DNA from: VBDM01 sp035317085
GTDB taxonomy: Bacteria; Pseudomonadota; Gammaproteobacteria; Burkholderiales; SG8-39
Reading direction: 5' to 3'
Assembly (NCBI GenBank): GCA_035317085.1
Contig: DATHHS010000216.1
Coordinates: 13,352-77,351, forward strand
DNA: 64,000 bases
Shown here piece by piece: positions 23,625-32,919 of the stretch (positions are counted from its first letter, which is position 1; the number at the start of each line of letters is the position of its first letter). The notes under the pieces are model-generated. The model made no database searches. It was not told the origin of the DNA and worked only from the letters and a program-made list of their open reading frames with translations. The position numbers and the translations under genes were made by a program.

Positions 23625-25811
23625 TCACGCAATCTTGAAGCCGGACACCGACCCTTTCAGCTCCTTGGCGAGCTCGGCAAGCTGGCCGATGGACACTGCG
23701 GTGCGCTTGGTGCCTTCGGTGGTCTGCTGAGTGATGTTGAGGATGTCCTGCATGCTGGTGGCCACTTCATTTGCGGATTTCGCCTGCTGTACGGTCGTTG
23801 ACGTGATGCCCTCGATCAGCTGCGAGAGCTGCTGGGACACCGTCCCGATCTCCGAGAGCGCCTGGCCTGCGGCGTCCGAGAGCTTCGCACCTTCGACCAC
23901 ACCCTGAGTGCTTTTCTCCATCGCCGAAACCGCGTCCTGCGTGTCCGTCTGAATGGTCTTTACGATCGCACCGATCTGCTTGGTTGCTTCGGCCGAGCGC
24001 TCTGCGAGGCGCTGCACTTCTTCCGCCACGACCGTGAAGCCGCGTCCGGCTTCGCCGGCGGAGGCTGCCTGGATCGCAGCATTCAGGGCGAGCACGTTCG
24101 TCTGCTCGGTAATGTCGGAGATCAACTCCACAATTTCGCCGATTTCCTGTGAGGATTCACCCAGGCGCTTGATACGCTTGGACGTCTCCTGGATCTGCTC
24201 GCGGATCTCGTTCATGCCCGAGATCGAGTTCTGTACCGCCTGCGTGCCTTTTTGCGCGGCTGCAAGGGATTGGCGCGCCACGCCCGCCGACTGCGACGCA
24301 CTCACCGACATCTCGTTCATCGCCCTTGCCATGCTCAGGACCGAAGCACTGGTCTGGCGAATCTCGACGGACTGTTTTTCCGCGGCGGCGAGCAGCTGCG
24401 CGGAAGTCTTCTGGGCGGACTCCGTGGCGGTCGTTACCTGTGCGGCGGTGGCATTGATACGGCCGACCAGGCCTCGGAGCTCGTCGATGGTGAAGTTCAC
24501 CGAGTCCGCAATGGCGCCGGTGATCTCCTCGGTTACCGTTGCCTTGACGGTGAGATCACCTTCGGCAAGGTTTCCCATTTCGTTCATCAGACGCAGAATT
24601 GAGTCCTGGTTCGACCGGTTGGTGCGCTCGGTCTCGGCGCGCTGGCCCTCGGCCTCTTCGGCGCGCCGGCGGGTGTCGCTGAGGTACACCAGCACGAAGA
24701 GCGCGATGACGCCGATGGCGAGCAGGATCAGCACGGCGAGCACGATGAAGTTGGTGGTTCGCGCGCCGAGTTCCTCTTCATAGGCATCGGCGAGTTTCTG
24801 GGACGCCGCGAGCAGGGCCTCAGAGTCGTCCACGACCCTGCGACCCGCCTGCTTGGCATTCACCAACGACTGCAGGTTACCGAGAATCGAGGCCACGGCA
24901 GTCTGGAATTCCTGGAAAGCCTTCTCAAGTTCGCCAAGCTTGGCCTGCTGCTCGGGGTCCTTCGCAGCGGTGACGCGAAGCACGTCACTGCCCTTGATCA
25001 AGCCCTGCAGAATTTCGCGAAAGCTGGTGGTGTCCTTTCCCATGAGAAAAGCCACTTCCGGGTCGATCACATCGGCACCGAGCATGGCATTCGCGTTCCG
25101 CGCGAGCCGCTGCGTCAACATGACCAGCTGGCCGGAGAGGGACACCTCGCGCGCGGATGCCTGGGATTGCAGCTTGAGCGCCTGAACCTGCTCGGCGAGG
25201 TCAAGCAACACCGGGTTGTTGGTGTTGATCAGGCGCACCGCCGAGGCAAGACCGATAAGATTCTTGGCCTCCGTAAGTACCAGTTGCGTGCTGCGATCGG
25301 TTTTTTCCCATTCTTTGGTCAACGCATCGAGCTTCGGTTTTACCGTGCTGGAGGTCGGCGGCAGGGTAACGTCACCCACCTGCCCGCCCTGAGCGAGCAG
25401 TTTCAGGGCCGCGATGAACTGGTCCCGAGACTGCTGTAACTGCTTGAACGCCTCAGGGCTGCCGATAAGCCCGGTTTGCGCCGCCTTCGCGATGCGCTGA
25501 GTCAACATGCGCATCTGCGCCGAGGTAGAGACGTAGATCGTTCCGTAGGTGGCCTCGCGGCTGTCCTTGAACACGATGTATGCGGCAGCGATGAATAGCA
25601 CCGCTAAGATCGCACCGAGAATCGTGTACTGCCGGCCGACCCGGATCGCGCCCAAGCCGACCATCCGCCGCTTCGGCCCCTCCATAACCGTCGTTGGACC
25701 GGGTGCGAGTTTGTTGGCCACGATCCGGGGTGCAGCCTTCGGCAACGGCCTTGGGCCCTGCGATGCGGGAGCCGCACCTTTTTTGTTGACTGGTAGTCTG
25801 AGAAAAGCCAT
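23625..25811 (-). CDS. pilJ: Type IV pilus methyl-accepting chemotaxis protein PilJ
   Basis: 728 residues. PilJ is the membrane receptor of the Pil-Chp system and senses surface contact or pilus state. A basic, proline-rich cytoplasmic head of about 55 residues precedes transmembrane helix 1 (YTILGAILAVLFIAAAYIVF). The periplasmic part carries two PilJ-type domains (SAQMRMLTQRIAKAAQ and GQLVMLTQRLARNANAML, the repeated MLTQR motif). Helix 2 (FIVLAVLILLAIGVIALFVL) is followed by a HAMP-like stretch and the methyl-accepting signalling hairpin (ISDITEQTNVLALNAAIQAA, GFTVVAEEVQRLAERS). It is 36 bases downstream of pilI. Confidence 0.96.
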   Translation of the reverse strand: MAFLRLPVNKKGAAPASQGPRPLPKAAPRIVANKLAPGPTTVMEGPKRRMVGLGAIRVGRQYTILGAILAVLFIAAAYIVFKDSREATYGTIYVSTSAQMRMLTQRIAKAAQTGLIGSPEAFKQLQQSRDQFIAALKLLAQGGQVGDVTLPPTSSTVKPKLDALTKEWEKTDRSTQLVLTEAKNLIGLASAVRLINTNNPVLLDLAEQVQALKLQSQASAREVSLSGQLVMLTQRLARNANAMLGADVIDPEVAFLMGKDTTSFREILQGLIKGSDVLRVTAAKDPEQQAKLGELEKAFQEFQTAVASILGNLQSLVNAKQAGRRVVDDSEALLAASQKLADAYEEELGARTTNFIVLAVLILLAIGVIALFVLVYLSDTRRRAEEAEGQRAETERTNRSNQDSILRLMNEMGNLAEGDLTVKATVTEEITGAIADSVNFTIDELRGLVGRINATAAQVTTATESAQKTSAQLLAAAEKQSVEIRQTSASVLSMARAMNEMSVSASQSAGVARQSLAAAQKGTQAVQNSISGMNEIREQIQETSKRIKRLGESSQEIGEIVELISDITEQTNVLALNAAIQAASAGEAGRGFTVVAEEVQRLAERSAEATKQIGAIVKTIQTDTQDAVSAMEKSTQGVVEGAKLSDAAGQALSEIGTVSQQLSQLIEGITSTTVQQAKSANEVATSMQDILNITQQTTEGTKRTAVSIGQLAELAKELKGSVSGFKIA

Positions 25812-25847
25812 TAGCCCCTCCTGTGTTCGGGTTGCAGCCGGCGTGCG

Positions 25848-26357
25848 CTAGGCGCCGACATTAAGAAAATCATCGTGCGAGACGAGGGCGCCGACGTTCA
25901 ACTCCTGCCAAATACGGCCGTCCTCGTCGCGATAGGCGGCATCGATCCAGGCCCGGTCGGTCCCTTCCTCCGCCGGTTGCATCGTCTGCACGTTTTTCAG
26001 CCCCAGCATGCGGCCGATCAACAATCCGCTGAACGAATGGAAGCGATCGGCGATCAGCAACAGGCGGCAATCGGGCGTGCGAACCGTCTGCTCCCCTCCC
26101 ATGAACGCCGAAAAATCCACCACGCTCGAGAGTACTCCACGGATGTTCGCCAGACCCGTATACCAGGGCTTGGTGAGCGGGACGCTTGAGATCTCCGGCA
26201 GCGGCAACATCTCACCGGCGTCGTCGAGCTTGAGCAGCCAGTGACGGCTGCCGGCCTGCACGCCCAGCCGCGAGGTAGGCTCGGCTTCGGTCTGGGCCTC
26301 ACGCAACCTCTGCGCGAGCCCTTGCTGAAAGTCACGCAGGCTGAGTTGTTTTGCCAC
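25848..26357 (-). CDS. pilI: CheW-like adaptor PilI
   Basis: 169 residues from GTG 26357 (MAKQLSLRDFQQGLAQRL). PilI couples the receptor PilJ to the kinase PilL. A CheW domain is visible: WLLKLDDAGEMLPLPEISSVPLTKPWYTGLANIRG and SSVVDFSAFM correspond to the conserved regulatory-site and NLRG-type segments. It lies 9 bases after pilH and 36 bases before pilJ, so all are on one transcript. Confidence 0.94.
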   Translation of the reverse strand: MAKQLSLRDFQQGLAQRLREAQTEAEPTSRLGVQAGSRHWLLKLDDAGEMLPLPEISSVPLTKPWYTGLANIRGVLSSVVDFSAFMGGEQTVRTPDCRLLLIADRFHSFSGLLIGRMLGLKNVQTMQPAEEGTDRAWIDAAYRDEDGRIWQELNVGALVSHDDFLNVGA

Positions 26358-26366
26358 GGCATGGGC

Positions 26367-26732
26367 CTATTTGATCGCCGCAATCTTCGCCAGCAAGTCT
26401 TTGGCGTCGATCGGCTTCGTCAGGTAGTCCTTCGCGCCTTGGCGCATGCCCCAGACGCGATCGGTTTCCTGGTTCTTGCTGGTGACGACAATCACCGGAA
26501 TATGCTTGGTCGCCTCGTCGCGGGTAATCGCGCGTGTCGCCTGGAAGCCGTTGGTGCCCGGCATCACCACGTCCATCAGGATGAGGTCGGGCTTTTCCGA
26601 TTTCGATTTCACGATCGCCTCGTCGCCATTTTCCGCCGTCACACACTGGTAGCCCTGCTTGGACAGTGTTTCCATGAAAAACTGCCGGTCGGTCGGCGAA
26701 TCATCCACGATCAGAATCTTCTTTACGGCCAT
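26367..26732 (-). CDS. pilH: Type IV pilus response regulator PilH
   Basis: 121 residues from ATG 26732, with AGGAGG just upstream supporting this start over one ten codons earlier. It is a single receiver domain (CheY-like) with ILIVDDSPTDRQFF, the phospho-acceptor Asp in DLILMDVVMPGTNGFQ, the conserved Thr/Ser in VIVVTSK and the Lys in KDYLTKPI. There is no output domain. In Pseudomonas PilH works opposite PilG and favours retraction or acts as phosphate sink. It comes 10 bases after pilG. Confidence 0.95.
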   Translation of the reverse strand: MAVKKILIVDDSPTDRQFFMETLSKQGYQCVTAENGDEAIVKSKSEKPDLILMDVVMPGTNGFQATRAITRDEATKHIPVIVVTSKNQETDRVWGMRQGAKDYLTKPIDAKDLLAKIAAIK

Positions 26733-26742
26733 GGCAACCTCC

Positions 26743-27138
26743 TTAGGTGCGAACAGGCGCATGCGCGCCTACGGTCTTCAAAAGACTGTCCTTCGTAAAG
26801 GGCTTGGTCAGATACTCGTCCGAGCCCACCATTCGACCGCGCGCGCGGTCGAACAAGCCGTCCTTGGAGGACAGCATGATCACCGGTGTAGTAGCGAAGC
26901 GCGTGTTCTTCTTGATCAGCGCACAGGTCTGATAACCGTCCAGGCGCGGCATCATGATGTCCACGAAAACGATGTTGGGCTGATGATCGGTGATCTTGGC
27001 GAGCGCATCGAAGCCGTCTTCGGCCAGGATCACTTTGCAGCCGGCTTGAACCAGGAAAATCTCGGCGCTGCGGCGGATGGTGTTTGAATCGTCGATCACC
27101 ATGACCTTGACGCCAGCAAGATTCGCCGTTTCGCCCAC
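26743..27138 (-). CDS. pilG: Type IV pilus response regulator PilG
   Basis: 131 residues from GTG 27138. A single receiver domain with VMVIDDSNTIRRSAE, phospho-Asp in NIVFVDIMMPRLDGYQ, VIMLSSKDG and DEYLTKPFTKDSLL. PilG promotes pilus extension and, in Pseudomonas, cAMP synthesis. It is the first gene of the pilG-H-I-J-L operon; its promoter must lie in the 231-base region 27139-27369. Start choice rests on the family N-terminus; no better upstream codon is apparent. Confidence 0.94.
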   Translation of the reverse strand: MGETANLAGVKVMVIDDSNTIRRSAEIFLVQAGCKVILAEDGFDALAKITDHQPNIVFVDIMMPRLDGYQTCALIKKNTRFATTPVIMLSSKDGLFDRARGRMVGSDEYLTKPFTKDSLLKTVGAHAPVRT

Positions 27139-27369
27139 GCGCTACCCCCAACAAATTTCGTTGTCTCCTATCCCGACAGTTTCGTCGGACCCCTCCCTAT
27201 AACCGCAGGCTCAGCACCACCCTCTAGCCTTTCTTGCACTATACAACCAAATCCAGTTAAAACAAAGCCTTGTGCAGCGTATTTCATAAGCGCCCTCAGG
27301 ATCAGCCAAGCCGCCCTCAGGCTACCCTTGAACGCGTCCCCTGGATACAGCAGGGCGCGTGCCCGAAAT
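27139..27369. other. Intergenic region upstream of pilG and downstream of rubredoxin
   Basis: 231 bases of lower GC content than the neighbours. It should hold the promoter of the pil-chp operon (minus strand), but no convincing -35/-10 pair was picked out. A 9-base repeat GCCCTCAGG occurs twice within 27290-27325. No RNA gene or open frame is supported. Confidence 0.4.
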
Positions 27370-27552
27370 TCAAAGTTCGACCATCTCGAAATCCTCCCTT
27401 CGGGCACCGCATTCAGGACAGGTCCAGTTCATCGGCACGTCTTCCCAACGTGTCCCTGGGGGGATTCCCTCCTCGGGGATGCCTGCAGCTTCGTCGTACA
27501 CGAAGCCGCAGATCAGACACATCCAAGTTTTGAAATCTTGCTTTTCCGTCAT
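27370..27552 (-). CDS. Rubredoxin
   Basis: 60 residues from ATG 27552; the frame is open further upstream but this start gives the family length. Rubredoxins carry one iron bound by four cysteines and transfer single electrons. The two ligand pairs are C12-x-x-C15 (MCLICGFVYDEAAG) and C45-x-x-C48 (WTCPECGAR), with the usual EGIPPGTRWEDVP between them. It is divergent from thiD by 82 bases and upstream of the pilG operon; rubredoxin beside pilG and thiD is a common betaproteobacterial arrangement, though no functional link to pili is known. Confidence 0.97.
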   Translation of the reverse strand: MTEKQDFKTWMCLICGFVYDEAAGIPEEGIPPGTRWEDVPMNWTCPECGARREDFEMVEL

Positions 27553-27634
27553 CAGGTTGGGATGAGTTACAATGAGTTCTTGCATCATAACCCGAGCGGC
27601 GAGCCACCTGCCAGCCGCCGGCTTCCCCACGCCC

Positions 27635-28474
27635 ATGTCCTCCCATGCCCTTCCTCCCATCGTGCTCGCATTTGCCGCGACCGATCCGACGGGAGGTGCC
27701 GGGATTCAGGCAGATCTGCTGACGCTCGCCTCGATGGGCTGCCACGCGCTCTCCGTTATCACGGCAATCACCGTTCAGGACACGGCAGGCGTCGAAAATT
27801 TCCAGGCGGTGGATGCCGATTGGGTCGTGGACCAGGCCCGGTTGGTACTTGAGGACATGCCGATCGCGGCGTTCAAGGTGGGGCTGGTCGGCAGTATCGA
27901 AAACGTAGCCGCTATCGCAGAAGTCGTGTCTGACTATCCCGACGTACCGCTTATTTTCGACCCGGTGCTTGCTTCCGGGCGCGGAGACGAGTTGGCAACA
28001 GAGGATATGATTTCCGCAATGTGCGAGCTGCTGCTGCCCCAGACAACGATTCTTACCCCGAACAGTCGCGAAGCGCGGCGTCTCGCCCAGGGTGACGGCG
28101 AAGACGGCGAAGAGTTCGCTCTCGCCGTGGCGGCAGAAAAGCTCATCGGCCTGGGCTGCGAGTACGTGCTCATCACGGGCACGCACGAGAACACACCGCA
28201 AGTAGTGAATACCCTCTACGGTCCGCAAGGTGTGGTGCGCTCGGACAACTGGGAGAGGTTGCCGGGAAGCTACCATGGCTCGGGCTGTACGCTTGCGGCA
28301 GCGATCGCGGCGACGTTAGCCAACGGCCTGGAGCTGCCCGACGCCGTGCGCGAAGCCCAGGAGTACACCTGGCAAACGCTCAATGCCGGTTTTCGTCCAG
28401 GTATGGGCCAGCACATACCGGATCGCTTTTTCTGGGCGCGGGAAATGGATGAGCCGGGCGCTGGCAAGGCCTGA
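27635..28474 (+). CDS. thiD: Hydroxymethylpyrimidine/phosphomethylpyrimidine kinase
   Basis: 279 residues from ATG 27635 (MSSHALPPIVLAFAATDPTGGAG); another ATG lies 21 codons upstream. ThiD phosphorylates HMP twice to give HMP-PP for thiamine synthesis. The N-terminal substrate motif DPTGGAGIQADLLT, the QDTAG segment and the anion-hole sequence GSGCTLAAAIAATLANG identify the ribokinase-like fold. The stop overlaps thiE by 26 bases, so the two thiamine genes are co-translated. Some family members are pyridoxine kinases; the thiE neighbour favours ThiD. Confidence 0.95.
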   Translation: MSSHALPPIVLAFAATDPTGGAGIQADLLTLASMGCHALSVITAITVQDTAGVENFQAVDADWVVDQARLVLEDMPIAAFKVGLVGSIENVAAIAEVVSDYPDVPLIFDPVLASGRGDELATEDMISAMCELLLPQTTILTPNSREARRLAQGDGEDGEEFALAVAAEKLIGLGCEYVLITGTHENTPQVVNTLYGPQGVVRSDNWERLPGSYHGSGCTLAAAIAATLANGLELPDAVREAQEYTWQTLNAGFRPGMGQHIPDRFFWAREMDEPGAGKA

Positions 28475-29111
28475 GCGGTTCGTGGGTCCGCTGACAGCGT
28501 TTCGCGGGTTGTATGCCGTGACACCTGACGAACCCGAAATCGAGGTGCTGACGCTAAAAGTACGCAAAGCGCTTGCGGGTGGAGCACGCTTCGTTCAATA
28601 CCGCAACAAATCGGCGAGCGCCGGACAGCGTCGCGAGCAAGGCGCCGCACTGCTCGCACTGTGTCGCCGGGCGGGTATTCCGCTCATCGTCAACGACGAT
28701 CTGGAGTTGGCACTCGCGATCGGCGCGGACGGCCTGCATCTTGGACGCGAGGATACCGATATTGCCGGCGCACGCACTACGCTTGGCAAAGGCAGGCTTC
28801 TGGGGGCTTCCTGCTACGACAGTCTCCAGCTCGCTATCGCGGCGCGCCAGGCGGGCGCAGACTACGTCGCTTTCGGCAGCGCTTTTCTCTCCGCAACGAA
28901 ACCAAGGGCAACTCGCGCACCGCTGTCGCTTTACCGCGAGGCGAAGGCGCGTCTGGATTCTCCGGTGGTCGCGATCGGGGGCGTCACGATCGAAAACGCG
29001 CACACCGTAATCGAGGCGGGCGCCGATGCCGTCGCTGTAATCAGCGCCTTGTTCGATGCGCCCGATATCGAACGCCGCGCACGGGAATTCGCGAGGATTT
29101 TTCAGCGCTGA
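28449..29111 (+). CDS. thiE: Thiamine-phosphate synthase
   Basis: 220 residues from ATG 28449, which lies inside the end of thiD. ThiE joins HMP-PP and thiazole phosphate to thiamine phosphate. Motifs of the TIM-barrel fold are FVQYRNKSAS (pyrophosphate-binding Q-x-R), IVNDDLELALAIGADGLHLG, YVAFGSAFLSATKP and VVAIGGVTIENA. The N-terminal 20 residues before FRGLYAVTP are not conserved, so a slightly later start is possible. hemL follows after 94 bases. Confidence 0.95.
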   Translation: MSRALARPERFVGPLTAFRGLYAVTPDEPEIEVLTLKVRKALAGGARFVQYRNKSASAGQRREQGAALLALCRRAGIPLIVNDDLELALAIGADGLHLGREDTDIAGARTTLGKGRLLGASCYDSLQLAIAARQAGADYVAFGSAFLSATKPRATRAPLSLYREAKARLDSPVVAIGGVTIENAHTVIEAGADAVAVISALFDAPDIERRAREFARIFQR

Positions 29112-29205
29112 GACTGCAGAAAATGTCCGCGACGATAGTGACAGGAGGAGAGCTTCGTATTGACCATTCTTTCGTGATCAATCTACACCTTCAAACAAAT
29201 CACCC

Positions 29206-30489
29206 ATGACTTCCAAGAACGATCTTCTGTTCGAGCGCGCCCAGAGAACCATTCCCGGCGGGGTCAATTCCCCGGTTCGCGCGTTCCGTGCCGTCGGCGG
29301 CACGCCCCGTTTTGCGGTGCGAGGCGAAGGTAGCCGCCTCTGGGACGCCGACGGTCGCGAATACATTGACTACGTCGGATCCTGGGGGCCGCTCGTGCTT
29401 GGACACGCGGAACCGGAGGTAGTCATGGCGGTGCGCGACGCCGCCGGCCGCGGCCTAAGCTTTGGAGCTCCGACCGAACTCGAAATCGATATGGCCGAGC
29501 GGCTTACGCGACTTGTCCCTGGGCTCGAAATGGTTCGGCTGGTGAGTTCCGGCACCGAGGCGACCATGTCGGCGTTGCGGCTCGCGCGTGGATTCACCGG
29601 ACGCCCCCGCATCGTCAAATTCGAGGGCTGCTATCACGGTCACGCCGATAGCTTACTTGTCAAAGCCGGGTCGGGTGCGCTCACTCTGGGCAATCCGAGT
29701 TCCGCCGGTGTGCCATCCGAGATCGCGGCGCAAACGCTCGTGCTTGACTATAACGACATCGCGCAGCTCGATGCCGTGTTTGAAGGGGCGGGCGATTCAA
29801 TCGCCTGCGTCATCGTCGAACCAGTGGCAGGAAATATGAACCTGGTCCCGCCGAAGCCCGGGTTCCTCGAACGCCTGCGCGAGTTATGCACTCGCCACGG
29901 CGTCGTGCTGATATTCGATGAAGTGATGACAGGCTTTCGCGTCGGACTGCGGGGAGCGCAGGGTCTCTACGGGGTGCAGGCTGACCTCGTGACGCTCGGC
30001 AAAGTGATCGGAGGGGGGATGCCCCTGGCAGCGTTCGGGGGTCGCCGGGAAATCATGGCGAAAATCGCCCCACTCGGTCCGGTATATCAGGCGGGTACGC
30101 TTTCGGGCAATCCGCTTGCGGTAGCCGCCGGGCTCGCAACCCTGAAAAAACTCGAAATGCCCGGATTCTACGAACGTCTTGCCGACGCAACACGTTCGCT
30201 TTGTGGTGGACTTGCGACGGCAGCCCGCAGACACGGAGTCGTTTTCTCGGCCCAGTCCGTGGGAGGCATGTTCGGTCTGTTCTTTCGCGCCGCGCCGCCC
30301 ACCTCTTTTGCCGAGGTCATGCAATGCGACAAGCTCGCATTCAACCGCTTTTTCCACATCATGCTGGAGCGTGGTGTTTACCTGGCACCTTCGGCCTACG
30401 AGGCAGGCTTCGTCTCGGCGGCGCACTCCGACAAGGACATTGCCGTCACAATCGCCGCGGCGGACGCAGCGTTCGGATTGATGTCCTAG
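29206..30489 (+). CDS. hemL: Glutamate-1-semialdehyde 2,1-aminomutase
   Basis: 427 residues, the normal length. HemL converts glutamate-1-semialdehyde to 5-aminolevulinate, the haem precursor, in the C5 pathway, with PLP as cofactor. The N-terminus LLFERAQRTIPGGVNSPVRAF is diagnostic; the phosphate site GTEATMSALRLARG, the Asp in IFDEVMTGFRVG and the PLP Lys in TLGKVIGGGMPLAAFGG are intact. It ends the thiD-thiE-hemL run and converges on mgtE with 36 bases between the stops. Confidence 0.98.
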   Translation: MTSKNDLLFERAQRTIPGGVNSPVRAFRAVGGTPRFAVRGEGSRLWDADGREYIDYVGSWGPLVLGHAEPEVVMAVRDAAGRGLSFGAPTELEIDMAERLTRLVPGLEMVRLVSSGTEATMSALRLARGFTGRPRIVKFEGCYHGHADSLLVKAGSGALTLGNPSSAGVPSEIAAQTLVLDYNDIAQLDAVFEGAGDSIACVIVEPVAGNMNLVPPKPGFLERLRELCTRHGVVLIFDEVMTGFRVGLRGAQGLYGVQADLVTLGKVIGGGMPLAAFGGRREIMAKIAPLGPVYQAGTLSGNPLAVAAGLATLKKLEMPGFYERLADATRSLCGGLATAARRHGVVFSAQSVGGMFGLFFRAAPPTSFAEVMQCDKLAFNRFFHIMLERGVYLAPSAYEAGFVSAAHSDKDIAVTIAAADAAFGLMS

Positions 30490-30525
30490 ACTACTTGTCG
30501 AACTCCCATCTTGCCTGGGCGAGGC

Positions 30526-31971
30526 CTAAACCAGGAAGAGCGTCGCCAATCCAAGAAAAATAAAAAACCCGCCGCTGTCGGTGATCGCGGTTATCAGTAC
30601 CGAGGAACCCAGCGCGGGGTCGCGCCCAAACCGGATCATGGTGAGCGGGATAAGTACTCCGGCTGTTGCGGCGAGAAGGAGATTGAGCGTCATCGCGGTG
30701 GTCATGACCACCGCGAGTGATACTTTATGGTAAAGCCAGTATGCAATAAGGCCGAGCGCGCTGCCCCAGACGAGGCCATTCAGCAGCGAAACGCGGAGCT
30801 CTTTCGCAAGCAATTTCCTGCCGTGCTCCCTTTGCACTTGGCCAAGTGCGATCGAGCGCACGATCATGGTGATGGTCTGGTTGCCTGAATTTCCACCGAT
30901 GCCCGCCACTATGGGCATCAGCGCGGCAAGCGCCACCAGCTTTTCGATCGAGTGCTCGAAGGCGCCTATCACGCGCGAGGCGATAAAAGCGGTGATGAGA
31001 TTGATGGCCAGCCATGACCAGCGGTTCCTCACGCTCGCCCAGACCGAGGAGAACAGGTCCTCCTCCTCGCGCAATCCGGCCTGCGTAAGAAGTTCGCTCT
31101 CGCTCTTGCTGCGTATGAAGTCGACAACCTTGTTCACCGTCACGCGGCCGACGAGTTTGCCCTGCTCGTCCACGACCGGTGCCGAGACCAGGTCGTAGCG
31201 CTCGAATGCCTTAGCGGCGTCTTGTGCCTTGTCGCCGGGCTTGAGCGTGACTACGTCGCTCAACATGACCTTCCCAACGTTGTGCTCCAGTTCGGAGACG
31301 ATCAGTTTCGAGAGAGGAAGCACGCCCTTCAAGCGCTCGTCCCGATCGACCACGAAGATCTGATCCGTATGGTGCGGTAGCGCATCGAACCGCCGCAGAT
31401 ACCGCGTGACGGTTTCGATTCCCGTGTCTTCACGCACGCTGACCACGTCGAAATCCATGAGTGCACCCGCCGCGTCCCCGGGATACGACATCGCCGCGCG
31501 CAACTGCTCGCGTTCCTCTACGGGCAGCGCTTGAAAGACGTCATGCATGACCTCGTCCGGCAAGTCCGGCGCAAGGTCGGCGATCTCGTCAGCCTCCAGC
31601 TGCTCGGCCGCGGCGACAAGTTCCTGCAAATCCATGTCGCGGATGAGCGTTTCGCGAACCGCGTCGGACGCCTCGAGCAGGATTTCGCCGTCGCGCTCGG
31701 CCTTGACAAGATTCCACACGACCAGACGCTCATCGAGCGGCAGTGACTCGAGCACATAGGCGATATCGGCCGGATGCATGGAGTCGAGCTTGGCGCGCAG
31801 CTCGACGACGTTCTGCCGGTGCACGAGAGATTCCACGAGTTCATGCTTCGGCATTTCCTGGCGTTCCACCAAGCTCTCGACCAGGCGGTGCCGGCGAAGG
31901 AGCTCCCGAACCTCGCCCAGATCGGCCTTGAGGTCTTCCAGCTCCTTTTTCGGGCTGAGGCTCTCGATCAT
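30526..31971 (-). CDS. mgtE: Magnesium transporter MgtE
   Basis: 481 residues. MgtE is a Mg2+-gated channel of the inner membrane. The cytoplasmic N domain (superhelical, residues about 30-150), two CBS domains (YPGDAAGALMDFDVVSVRED through VVDEQGKLVGRVTVNKVVDF) and the plug helix precede five transmembrane helices. The pore signature is at PIVAGIGGNSGNQTITMIVR and the selectivity Asp in ITDSGGFFIFLG near the C-terminus. Upstream (31972-32133) no magnesium riboswitch could be made out; there is a perfect 14-bp palindrome AGCAGCCGGCTGCT at 32043-32056. Confidence 0.97.
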   Translation of the reverse strand: MIESLSPKKELEDLKADLGEVRELLRRHRLVESLVERQEMPKHELVESLVHRQNVVELRAKLDSMHPADIAYVLESLPLDERLVVWNLVKAERDGEILLEASDAVRETLIRDMDLQELVAAAEQLEADEIADLAPDLPDEVMHDVFQALPVEEREQLRAAMSYPGDAAGALMDFDVVSVREDTGIETVTRYLRRFDALPHHTDQIFVVDRDERLKGVLPLSKLIVSELEHNVGKVMLSDVVTLKPGDKAQDAAKAFERYDLVSAPVVDEQGKLVGRVTVNKVVDFIRSKSESELLTQAGLREEEDLFSSVWASVRNRWSWLAINLITAFIASRVIGAFEHSIEKLVALAALMPIVAGIGGNSGNQTITMIVRSIALGQVQREHGRKLLAKELRVSLLNGLVWGSALGLIAYWLYHKVSLAVVMTTAMTLNLLLAATAGVLIPLTMIRFGRDPALGSSVLITAITDSGGFFIFLGLATLFLV

Positions 31972-32042
31972 GCGTGTGGACTTTCGCCGTGAATTACACG
32001 CTCGTGCCGCTGGGAAACGCCGTACGCGGCTGCGGCGATTCT

Positions 32043-32056
32043 AGCAGCCGGCTGCT
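32043..32056. promoter_or_regulatory. Palindrome between mtgA and mgtE
   Basis: AGCAGCCGGCTGCT is self-complementary over 14 bases. It lies after the mtgA stop and before the mgtE start on the shared minus strand, so it could be a regulator site for mgtE or part of a stem. No matching second copy was noticed. Confidence 0.25.
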
Positions 32057-32133
32057 GGGTGGCGAAAGAAGAATCTCGCCGGACTCTCGGCGGTGTCACT
32101 CTCACAAATATCCTCTACGCTACCCGCGAGCCA

Positions 32134-32838
32134 CTAAGGAATTTGTGCGGCGAACATCTGCGCCAATATGCTTTCGCTGTAGCTCGTTAGATAGGGCGAG
32201 TCGCGATTGCGGTCGTAGTACCGCGGGCGTGGAAGCATCGCCGCCAGTCGTGCCGCCTGCTCGGGCTGAAGGCTCGCCGCGCCGACGTCAAAGTAGTAGC
32301 GTGCCGCCGCTTCGGCTCCAAAAACGTGATCGCCCCATTCCGCTACGTTGAGATAGATTTCATAAATTCTGCGCTTCTCCATAGCAGCCTCTATCATCGC
32401 GGTGAGGATCGCCTCCTGAGCTTTGCGCAGGAGGCTGCGCTCGCCTGAAAGAAACAGGTTCTTCGCAAGCTGTTGAGTAATGGTGGAACCCCCGGCGACA
32501 ACTTTTCCGCGCCGCTGGTTCTTCTCCATTGCACGCTGAATGCCCTCCCAGTCGAAACCTTCGTGATCGGTGAACTTTGCGTCCTCGGCGACGATGATGG
32601 CACGCTTCAGGTGGACGGAAATATGTTCATAGCTTGCCCATGTCTGTTCAAGCACTGCCTTCGGCTTTTTCTGCCGCAGTGTTTCCAGGCGCACTTCCAT
32701 GACTCGGGTCGTCGAAGGATTGTGCTCGATCCAATACAAGATCTGCGCAAAGAACCAGAACTCGTAGACGGCAAAGGCGATGACTGCCGTTCCCGTGGCG
32801 AAGCAGAATGCTTTCCACGCAGTAACAAGCAGCCTCAT
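32134..32838 (-). CDS. mtgA: Monofunctional biosynthetic peptidoglycan transglycosylase
   Basis: 234 residues. MtgA polymerises lipid II into glycan strands at the outer face of the inner membrane. One N-terminal membrane anchor (AFCFATGTAVIAFAVYEFWFF) precedes the GT51 domain. The motifs are AIIVAEDAKFTDHEGFDW (catalytic Glu), KVVAGGSTITQQLAKNLFLS and RRIYEIYLNVAEWGDHVFGAEAAARYYF. There is no transpeptidase domain. It follows tonB by 81 bases on the same strand; the aroE gene often found between them in related bacteria is missing. Confidence 0.97.
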   Translation of the reverse strand: MRLLVTAWKAFCFATGTAVIAFAVYEFWFFAQILYWIEHNPSTTRVMEVRLETLRQKKPKAVLEQTWASYEHISVHLKRAIIVAEDAKFTDHEGFDWEGIQRAMEKNQRRGKVVAGGSTITQQLAKNLFLSGERSLLRKAQEAILTAMIEAAMEKRRIYEIYLNVAEWGDHVFGAEAAARYYFDVGAASLQPEQAARLAAMLPRPRYYDRNRDSPYLTSYSESILAQMFAAQIP

Positions 32839-32919
32839 GGAATTACCGATCTCAGCGTAACGGTCAGCGATTGCGACTCGGCCTGTCCCGCGTCCGCTGC
32901 GGAAAAGACCATTCCATCC

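Noticed and set aside
31972..32133. Magnesium riboswitch upstream of mgtE
   Set aside because: The 162 bases lack recognisable M-box elements; only a short palindrome is visible.
32835..32912. 25-codon frame between tonB and mtgA as a real gene
   Set aside because: It is very short with no recognisable motif; mentioned as a finding only because of its ATGA overlap with mtgA.
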